Shown here: positions 33,865 to 39,221 of the stretch, one piece after another
How positions within the stretch are numbered: position 1 is the first letter of the stretch
How the letters are laid out: each line of letters starts with the position of its first letter
Source: Planktothrix serta PCC 8927
GTDB lineage: Bacteria; Cyanobacteriota; Cyanobacteriia; Cyanobacteriales; Microcoleaceae
NCBI RefSeq assembly: GCF_900010725.2
Contig: NZ_LR734855.1
Coordinates: forward strand, 53,929-93,149
DNA length: 39,221 nt
Direction: 5' to 3'
Made by a program: the position numbers and the translations under genes
Notes under the pieces: generated by a model
Databases searched by the model: none
Told to the model about the DNA's origin: nothing
What the model saw: only the letters and a program-made list of their open reading frames with translations

Positions 33865-33938
33865 GTTGACTGTTAACGGTTGACTGTTCAAGGTCTATCC
33901 TGCTTCTGTCTCCTGCGTTCTGTCTTCTGACTCCTGTA
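33865..33938. repeat. STRR heptamers across trmD 3' end and spacer
   Basis: GTTGACT-GTTAACG-GTTGACT-GTTCAAG (33865-33892) fill the gap between trmD and the next gene. From 33900 to about 33938 the trmD coding end is itself built of 7-bp steps (TTCTGTC, TCCTGCG, TTCTGTC, TTCTGAC). Confidence 0.75.
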
Positions 33939-34614
33939 ACCAATCTTGCCACAAATCGGGGCGACGCTCACGAGTACGCTGAAGTTGTTGTTGTTTTCGC
34001 CATTGCTCAATAGCTCCATGATCTCCTGACAATAAAACATCAGGAACTCGCATTCCTCGGAACTCCGCAGGTCGAGTATAGTGGGGATAATCCAATAACC
34101 CATCTTCAAAACTTTCTGCTTTAAGAGATTCTTCTTTTCCCACCGTTCCCGGTAATAATCGCACGACTCCGTTAATCAGCGCCATTGCGGGAATTTCTCC
34201 TCCAGTCAGGACAAAATCCCCTAAAGAAACTTCACGGGTGACTAAGGGCATAATGCGTTCATCTATACCTTCATAATGCCCACAAATTAAAACAATCTGA
34301 TCAAAATTTAACGCTAACTCTCGGAATAACCCTTGGTGCATTTTTTCCCCTTGGGGGGTTAAAAAAATCACTTCCCGACGAGGAAATTGAGGTAAAGATT
34401 CAACAGCAGCATAAATCGGTTCCGGTTTTAACACCATCCCCACACCACCCCCATAGGATTCATCGTCCACACGGCGATGCTTATCGCGTGTAAAGTCGCG
34501 GGGATTAACTAAATGGACATCTGCAATCTCCCTCGCTAAGGCCTTACCCAGAAGACCTGAGTTCAGTGGAGAGGTAAAAAAATCGGGAAACAGAGTAATA
34601 ATGTCAAAACGCAC
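33895..34614 (-). CDS. trmD: tRNA (guanine37-N1)-methyltransferase
   Basis: SPOUT enzyme methylating G37 with SAM, needed for frame maintenance. 239 aa with RFDIITLFPDFF, LVNPRDFT, DDESYGGGVGMVLKPEP, LICGHYEGIDERI, and the knot segment GDFVLTGGEIPAMALIN-VVRLLPG, then SFEDGLLDYPHYTRP. Start is GTG 34614. The last about 11 residues (SEDRTQETEAG) are encoded by heptamer repeat DNA and lie outside the conserved fold, so the native C-terminus has been replaced or extended by repeat. Upstream is the long leader region of cphB, divergent. Confidence 0.97.
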   Translation of the reverse strand: MRFDIITLFPDFFTSPLNSGLLGKALAREIADVHLVNPRDFTRDKHRRVDDESYGGGVGMVLKPEPIYAAVESLPQFPRREVIFLTPQGEKMHQGLFRELALNFDQIVLICGHYEGIDERIMPLVTREVSLGDFVLTGGEIPAMALINGVVRLLPGTVGKEESLKAESFEDGLLDYPHYTRPAEFRGMRVPDVLLSGDHGAIEQWRKQQQLQRTRERRPDLWQDWLQESEDRTQETEAG

Positions 34615-35161
34615 AATCGCACAATATTTAGGGGTAGATCACCAGAGCTTCAAAAAATTTTAAGCAAAAACTTGCACAGAAGATGTCATGCTATATGATA
34701 GTCGATAAACTTAAATATTTCTTAATTCGTATCAAAATATACTAAAATGGATCAGATTTTTTGGACTGGGCAAAGCCCCCCGAACTGGGTTCCCCGAAAT
34801 TTTCCGGTGGAATCAAGGACAGGTGTGGTGAAAGCCGAGTCCCTCGGTTGTCCCTGTTAAAAGCCGATTTCCCTTCTCCTCCAATCCCAGGACTCTCTCC
34901 CCAGGTCAGCCAACAGAGGAGTCCGAGATTGAGTTGTTTCTGTCTTCACTCGCTGTAGGTCAGAAATAGCCCTATTGGACACCGAAAGAGGACAGGGCGA
35001 CCGGGTGACTTCACCCAGTACAAATTCATGCAAACAGATCTGTACTGATTGTAGCGAGATCCAATCACCCCTAGCCCTTGGACAACTGTTTATAACAAGC
35101 CCTAGGTGGTGGGACACAAGCCCCTAATCTTGAACTTATTCTCATGACTAGGAGATACACT
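34615..35161. other. Long structured region before cphB
   Basis: About 547 bp with higher GC than its surroundings from 34760 on. Stems visible: GCCGAG (34834-34839)/CTCGGT (34843-34848), GGACTC-TCT (34890-34898)/AGA-G-GAGTCC (34915-34924), GGGTG/CACCC (35003-35016), and CAGTACA (35016-35022)/TGTACTG (35041-35047). No tRNA, SRP, RNase P or tmRNA signature found. Best reading: the cphB 5' leader or a separate small RNA. Confidence 0.45.
34672..34699 (+). promoter_or_regulatory. Possible sigma70-type promoter for cphB leader
   Basis: TTGCAC (34672-34677) and TATGAT (34694-34699) are spaced by 16 nt and point to a transcription start near 34706, which would give a leader of about 455 nt. A TATACT near 34738 is an alternative -10. 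No NtcA site (GTA-N8-TAC) was found. Confidence 0.4.
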
Positions 35162-36016
35162 ATGCAGCAGTTGACATCTCAAGCCCTTGAACAAATGATT
35201 CCCCAACAAACTAAAACCTCGATTCTCATTATTGGTGGAGCAGAAGACAAAGTTCATGGACGTGAGATTCTGCAAACTTTTTTTCACCGGGCTGGCGCTT
35301 CCACTGCCAACCTTGCCATCATTCCCTCCGCCTCCCGTGAACCTGCCATTCAAGGAGAGAGATATCAAAAAATCTTTGGGGAAATGGGGGCAAAATCCAT
35401 TGAAGTCTTTGATATTCGGGAACGCCATCATTGTGAAGATCCCAAATGGCACGCCTACTTGGAAACCTGTACTGGGGTATTCCTGACGGGGGGAGATCAA
35501 TTGCGACTTTACAGTCTGTTGGCGGATACCCTACTGATGGAAAAAATTCGGATCGCAGCCCGCCAAGGACGACTGGCTTTAGCGGGAACCAGTGCGGGAG
35601 CAGCCGTTATGGGCCATCACATGATTGCTGGGGGAGGCAGTGGGGAATCTCCAAACCGTTCCCTGGTGGATATGGCAACGGGCCTAGATATTCTCCCGGA
35701 GTTGGTGGTTGATCAACACTTTAATAACCGTAATCGCATGGCAAGACTGGTGAGTGCGATCGCAGCCCATCCCGATAAAATTGGGATTGGGATTGATGAA
35801 GATACCTGTGCCTTATTTGAAGCGGAAGGTTTATTGCGGGTCGTGGGAAAAGGAACCGTTACCATTGTAGATACCCAGGAAATGTCTTACACCAATTTGG
35901 TGAATGTCGGCGCGACTGATCCCTTAAGTGTATTCAATCTGCGAGTCCATATTTTGTCTTATGGCGATCAATATAACCTGCATTCGCGTCGTCCGAGTTC
36001 TGCCCCCAGTGTGTAA
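35162..36016 (+). CDS. cphB: Cyanophycinase
   Basis: Serine-type exopeptidase that cuts cyanophycin to beta-Asp-Arg dipeptides in the cytosol. 284 aa from ATG 35162, which has AGGAGA 6 nt upstream; an ATG at 35144 lacks one. Motifs: ILIIGGAEDKVHGREIL, IIPSASREP, GVFLTGGDQLRLYSLL, nucleophile S144 in LALAGTSAGAAVM, and VDQHFNNRNRMARL with GIGIDEDTCALF. Length close to characterised enzymes (about 270-290 aa). Paired with cphA 271 bp downstream: degradation and synthesis of the same polymer. A long leader and a structured spacer separate the genes from their neighbours. Confidence 0.97.
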   Translation: MQQLTSQALEQMIPQQTKTSILIIGGAEDKVHGREILQTFFHRAGASTANLAIIPSASREPAIQGERYQKIFGEMGAKSIEVFDIRERHHCEDPKWHAYLETCTGVFLTGGDQLRLYSLLADTLLMEKIRIAARQGRLALAGTSAGAAVMGHHMIAGGGSGESPNRSLVDMATGLDILPELVVDQHFNNRNRMARLVSAIAAHPDKIGIGIDEDTCALFEAEGLLRVVGKGTVTIVDTQEMSYTNLVNVGATDPLSVFNLRVHILSYGDQYNLHSRRPSSAPSV

Positions 36017-36051
36017 ACCGCAGATCACCCGATTTTGACCTCGGAGGTTGT

Positions 36052-36110
36052 CAAGGTTTTCCCCTGAAGTCTCTGGAGACTGGATAGTGCCGACACTTCC
36101 AGAAACCTTG
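36052..36110 (+). promoter_or_regulatory. Two-level hairpin between cphB and cphA
   Basis: CAAGGTTT (36052-36059) pairs with AAACCTTG (36103-36110) and encloses AGTCTC (36068-36073)/GAGACT (36076-36081). It lies 35 bp after the cphB stop. No T run follows, so a processing or stability element is more likely than a simple terminator. Confidence 0.45.
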
Positions 36111-36146
36111 CACCCAACAAAACAGATGATCAGATTCACTGCTTAC

Positions 36147-36175
36147 TGTTCCCTGTTAAGCTGTTCCCTGTTCCC
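36147..36175. repeat. STRR heptamers (TGTTCCC)
   Basis: Three TGTTCCC and one TGTTAAG heptamers lie in the cphB-cphA spacer, with one extra C breaking the phase after the second unit. Confidence 0.8.
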
Positions 36176-36199
36176 TTGATAATGAAAAAACTGTTCATG

Positions 36200-36212
36200 G
36201 TAAACAGTTTAC
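36200..36212. promoter_or_regulatory. GTAAAC-A-GTTTAC palindrome upstream of cphA
   Basis: A perfect 13-bp palindrome sits 76 bp before the cphA ATG. It is one base short of the NtcA consensus GTA-N8-TAC (here N7), so it may be a site of another dimeric regulator. A possible -10 (TTGAAT or TAGCTT) follows within 10-25 nt. Confidence 0.4.
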
Positions 36213-36287
36213 AAGTCACCTTAGCTTGAAATTGAATAAAGCGGACTATCGCCCTGGAACATTCCTGCATCACGGACTCACACGGAT

Positions 36288-38993
36288 ATGAAAATTCTTA
36301 AAATACAAACCTTAAGAGGCCCTAACTACTGGAGCATCCGACGTCATCAACTGATTGTGATGCGTTTGGATTTAGAAGAATTAACTGAACGCTATAGCAG
36401 CGATATTCCAGGCTTCTATAAAGGCTTAACGTCTGTTCTCCCTAGCCTAATTGAACACCACTGTTCACCAGGAGTCCGAGGAGGGTTCCTCAGTCGGGTA
36501 GAACGGGGAACGTTAATGGGACATATTATCGAACACGTTGCCCTGGAACTCCAACAGTTAGCCGGAATGCCTGTCGCCTTTGGTCGCACCCGTGAAACAT
36601 CGACTTCAGGGATTTTTCAGGTGGCGTTTGAGTATGACAACGAACACGCCGGACGTTATGCAGGAAGGGCGGCCGTCCGACTCTGCCAAAGTATTGTGCA
36701 GACAGGAACCTATCCCACGGAAGAACTCACCCAAGATCTTGAAGATCTCAAAGAATTAAAAGCTCAAGCCTCCCTTGGCCCTAGCACAGAAACTATTATT
36801 AAAGAAGCCGAAGCCCGTGAAATTCCCTGGCAACAACTGAATGCTCGGTTTATGATTCAGTTTGGCTATGGTTGTTATCAAAAACGGATTCAAGCCACTC
36901 TGAGCAACCAAACCGGAGTGTTAGCGGTGGAACTAGCCTGTGATAAAGAAGGGACAAAACAAATTCTCCGCGATGCAGGGGTTCCGGTTCCTAGGGGGAC
37001 AGTAATTCGCTATTTTGATGAACTCCAAGATGCTATTGATGAAGTGGGGGGCTATCCCATTGCCATTAAGCCCCTGGATGGCAATCATGGCCGGGGAATT
37101 ACCCTAGATATTACTAAATGGGAAACGGCCGCTACAGCCTACGAGGAAGCCAGTAACGCTTCTAAAACCCGCAGTGTGATTTTGGAACGCTTCTATAAAG
37201 GTCGAGATCATCGGGTATTAGTGGTTAATGGAAAAATGGTCGCTGTCGCGGAACGGGTGCCCGCCCATATCATCGGGGATGGTCAGTTAACCATTGAACA
37301 ATTAATCGAAAAAACTAACCGAGATCCCCGTCGGGGAGATGGTCATGATAATGTCCTCACCCGGATAGTGGTGGATAAAACGGTGCTGTCCATGATTGCC
37401 GAAAAAGGCTGTACCCTAGAAAGCGTATTGCCCCCAGGAGAAATCTGTTTTCTTCGAGCTACGGCTAATCTGAGTACCGGAGGGAGTGCTATTGACCGCA
37501 CCGATGAAGTTCACCCGGATAATGTTTGGCTGTTTGCTCGAATTGCTAAAATTATTGGTTTGGATATTGCCGGAATTGATGTGGTGACACCGGATATTTC
37601 CCAGCCTCTGCGGGAAGTTGATGGGGTGATTGTGGAAGTTAACGCCGCACCGGGTTTCCGAATGCACGTCGCCCCCAGTGAAGGTTTACCCCGGAATGTG
37701 GCGGGGGCGGTGATGGATATGTTATTCCCCCCTGGTCAACCGAGTCGCGTCCCGATTTTAGCGGTGACTGGGACGAATGGGAAAACGACAACTACCCGTT
37801 TGTTAGCTCACATCATCAAACAAACGGGGTTAGCGGTGGGTTATACCACTACCGACGGGATTTATATTGGCGATCATTTAGCTGAACCTGGGGATAATAC
37901 CGGGCCTCAAAGCGCTCAACTGATTCTGCGTGATCCGATGGTAGAAGTCGCTGTGCTTGAATGTGCGCGGGGGGGAATTCTGCGGGCTGGGTTAGGGTTC
38001 GATACCTGTGATGTCGGTGTGGTGTTGAATGTTTCGGCCGATCATTTGGGGTTGGGGGATATTGATACCCCGGAACAAATGGCGAAGGTGAAAAGTGTTG
38101 TGGCTGAGGTGGTGATGCCCAAAGGCTATGCGGTGTTGAACGCTGATGATCCGTTAGTGGTACAAATGGCCGAACGGGTGAAAGCCCAGATCGCCTATTT
38201 TACGATGAATCCTGAGAATGAAATTGTGTTGAAACACACTGAATCTGGGGGGTTAGCGGCGGTTTATGAAAACGGCTATCTGTCGATATTAAAAGGAGAT
38301 TGGACGTTACGGATTGAACAGGCGGTGAATGTTCCGATCACGATGAATGGTCGCGCTCCGTTTATGATTGCCAATGCTTTAGCGGCTTGTTTAGCCGCCT
38401 TTGCCCAAGGGGTGAAAATAGAGCATATTCGGGCGGGTTTGTCAACCTTTATCGCCTCGACTTCCCAAACCCCCGGACGGATGAATTTATTTAATATGGG
38501 CGACTATCACGCTCTGATTGATTATGCCCACAACCCGGCAAGTTATGTGGCATTAGGAGCTTTTGTGAAAAATTGGCCAGGGCCTCGGATTGGGGTTATT
38601 GGTGGCCCCGGCGATCGCCGAGATGAGGATTTTGTCACCTTGGGTCAACTGGCGGCTGATATTTTTGATCAGATTATTGTCAAGGAGGATGATGATACTC
38701 GGGGTCGAGAACGGGGTTCGGCGGCTGAGTTAATTAGCAAAGGGGTTGAGCAAATTTTGGCGGGAGTTCCTGATCCTAGTATTCGCTATGAAACGATTCT
38801 CAATGAAACTGAAGCGATTAATACGGCTTTAGATCAAGCTTCTTCGGGATCGTTAGTGGTGATTTTACCTGAAAGTGTGAATCGAGCTATTCAATTAATT
38901 GAGTCGCGTAACCCTATCCAGGAGTCTAATAACAACTCTCATCCTCCGAGTCTAAATTCCTCAACAGCGAGCTTAAAACCGTCTCAAGTTTAA
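36288..38993 (+). CDS. cphA: Cyanophycin synthetase
   Basis: Non-ribosomal ATP-dependent enzyme that builds multi-L-arginyl-poly-L-aspartate, adding Asp to the backbone and Arg to side chains. 901 aa: N-terminal domain (about 1-160, IEHVALELQQLAGM), ATP-grasp (about 210-480, with GYPIAIKPLDGNHGRGI and VEVNAAPGFRMH), and Mur-ligase domain from about 490 with the P-loop TGTNGKTTTT at 494-503, DNTGPQSAQL, LECARGGILRAGLG, and DYAHNPASY. All three are complete. The last about 25 residues (Asn/Ser-rich) are a disordered tail. Own promoter probable. A strong GC-rich hairpin with T5 (39014-39075) ends the unit. Confidence 0.98.
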   Translation: MKILKIQTLRGPNYWSIRRHQLIVMRLDLEELTERYSSDIPGFYKGLTSVLPSLIEHHCSPGVRGGFLSRVERGTLMGHIIEHVALELQQLAGMPVAFGRTRETSTSGIFQVAFEYDNEHAGRYAGRAAVRLCQSIVQTGTYPTEELTQDLEDLKELKAQASLGPSTETIIKEAEAREIPWQQLNARFMIQFGYGCYQKRIQATLSNQTGVLAVELACDKEGTKQILRDAGVPVPRGTVIRYFDELQDAIDEVGGYPIAIKPLDGNHGRGITLDITKWETAATAYEEASNASKTRSVILERFYKGRDHRVLVVNGKMVAVAERVPAHIIGDGQLTIEQLIEKTNRDPRRGDGHDNVLTRIVVDKTVLSMIAEKGCTLESVLPPGEICFLRATANLSTGGSAIDRTDEVHPDNVWLFARIAKIIGLDIAGIDVVTPDISQPLREVDGVIVEVNAAPGFRMHVAPSEGLPRNVAGAVMDMLFPPGQPSRVPILAVTGTNGKTTTTRLLAHIIKQTGLAVGYTTTDGIYIGDHLAEPGDNTGPQSAQLILRDPMVEVAVLECARGGILRAGLGFDTCDVGVVLNVSADHLGLGDIDTPEQMAKVKSVVAEVVMPKGYAVLNADDPLVVQMAERVKAQIAYFTMNPENEIVLKHTESGGLAAVYENGYLSILKGDWTLRIEQAVNVPITMNGRAPFMIANALAACLAAFAQGVKIEHIRAGLSTFIASTSQTPGRMNLFNMGDYHALIDYAHNPASYVALGAFVKNWPGPRIGVIGGPGDRRDEDFVTLGQLAADIFDQIIVKEDDDTRGRERGSAAELISKGVEQILAGVPDPSIRYETILNETEAINTALDQASSGSLVVILPESVNRAIQLIESRNPIQESNNNSHPPSLNSSTASLKPSQV

Positions 38994-39010
38994 CTGAAGA
39001 AGAGGAGAAT

Positions 39011-39221
39011 GTAGGGGCGGGTTCTGTAATTATCTTCAATTCTGAGCAATAATCTGACTAAACCCGCCCCTTTTTCAATGCGATCGCCTAAGAATAGAGG
39101 GCGGGTTTAGGGAGATAATTACTGATTATTAAAGCTCGTCTCGGAACCCGCCCCTACGGTTTAATTGTTGATTATTGCTCAAATGCGATCGCATTTTTTC
39201 CACAACAAAATGTAGGGGCGG
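39011..39221. repeat. Cluster of GTAGGGGCGGGTT repeats, cut by the window edge
   Basis: Arms: GTAGGGGCGGGTT (39011-39023), AACCCGCCCC (39061-39070), GGGCGGGTT (39099-39107), AACCCGCCCCTAC (39145-39157), and a further TGTAGGGGCGG at 39211-39221 that continues beyond the window. HIP1 sites are at about 39080 and within ATGCGATCGCAT (39184-39195). No gene seen. Confidence 0.85.
39014..39075 (+). terminator. Repeat-derived terminator after cphA
   Basis: GGGGCGGGTT (39014-39023) pairs perfectly with AACCCGCCCC (39061-39070) and the second arm runs into TTTTTC. It starts 20 bp after the cphA stop. The arms are those of the GTAGGGGCGGGTT repeat, so a repeat has been taken into terminator position. 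Confidence 0.65.

Noticed and set aside
33862-33891. TTG start of the DUF5678-like protein at 33891
   Set aside because: Residues before ATG 33861 are translated heptamer repeat.
34615-35161. RNase P RNA, SRP RNA, tmRNA or 6S RNA
   Set aside because: None of the conserved words (for example the GGAAGCAGC of SRP RNA or GAGGAAAGTCC of RNase P) are present; no overall rod fold for 6S was seen.
35144-36016. Antisense and overlapping ORFs in cphB
   Set aside because: All shadows of a clearly conserved cyanophycinase frame.
36200-36212. NtcA box upstream of cphA
   Set aside because: GTA and TAC are separated by 7, not 8, nt. Kept only as an unassigned palindrome.
1-39221. tRNA or rRNA genes
   Set aside because: I scanned spacers for the T-loop GGTTCRANNC and acceptor stems and saw none; a covariance-model search would settle it.

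Overview
The window reads as chromosomal DNA of a filamentous, non-heterocystous-type cyanobacterium (Planktothrix/Oscillatoria-like is my best guess; this is inference). The evidence is psaF-psaJ (photosystem I), cyanophycinase next to cyanophycin synthetase, cyanobacterial-style PAS/GAF sensor proteins, roughly twenty HIP1 octamers (GCGATCGC), AT-rich codon use, and intergenic regions full of heptameter STRR repeats. I recognise 31 protein genes. I find no rRNA, tRNA, transposase, prophage or CRISPR array.

Layout. 0.3-3.4 kb: a membrane PAS histidine kinase whose N-terminus looks like a divergent ethylene-receptor (ETR1-type) domain, then a tiny HTH protein. 3.8-7.5 kb: a 2OG-Fe(II) oxygenase, argF, dusB and a small membrane protein. 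7.6-14.8 kb: a cyclic-nucleotide-gated K+ channel, the arsS radical-SAM gene with a VTT membrane protein, a DUF1269 protein, a Ca2+/Na+ antiporter, a PhnD-like lipoprotein, and a haem-c (CxxCH) HAMP sensor without an output domain. 15.0-18.7 kb: a leftward pair of FHA-GAF-adenylate cyclase and Ser/Thr kinase, then a HEAT-repeat protein. 18.9-25.8 kb: recF followed by a 1439-aa hybrid kinase that overlaps a REC-histidine kinase by ATGA. 25.8-31.2 kb: a CPA2 Na+/H+ antiporter, a Nit1-type amidase, psaJ (42 aa), psaF, tsaD and rnc. 31.3-34.6 kb: a NYN-domain protein, a KGG-repeat stress protein, a small hypothetical and trmD. 34.6-39.2 kb: a long structured leader, cphB and cphA, then a cluster of GTAGGGGCGGGTT repeats running off the end.

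How genes fit together. Signalling dominates: three histidine kinases, one Ser/Thr kinase, one class III cyclase and one cAMP-type channel. The cyclase has an FHA (phosphothreonine-reading) domain and sits just upstream of the Ser/Thr kinase, and a candidate cAMP target (the channel) lies in the same window. cphB and cphA are the degradation and synthesis arms of the cyanophycin nitrogen store, and argF feeds arginine, one of its two monomers.

Most interesting leads: (1) the ETR1-like sensor in which the copper-ligand Cys appears replaced by Asp; (2) a multi-hairpin repeat present twice in opposite orientations, with a compensatory base-pair change and with another repeat inserted in one copy; (3) small terminal-inverted-repeat elements (MITE-like) at 31.2 and 32.4 kb; (4) a roughly 450-nt structured leader before cphB; (5) heptamer repeats that have grown into gene ends, including the TrmD C-terminus. 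I did not find a single clearly new multi-gene defence or metabolic system.
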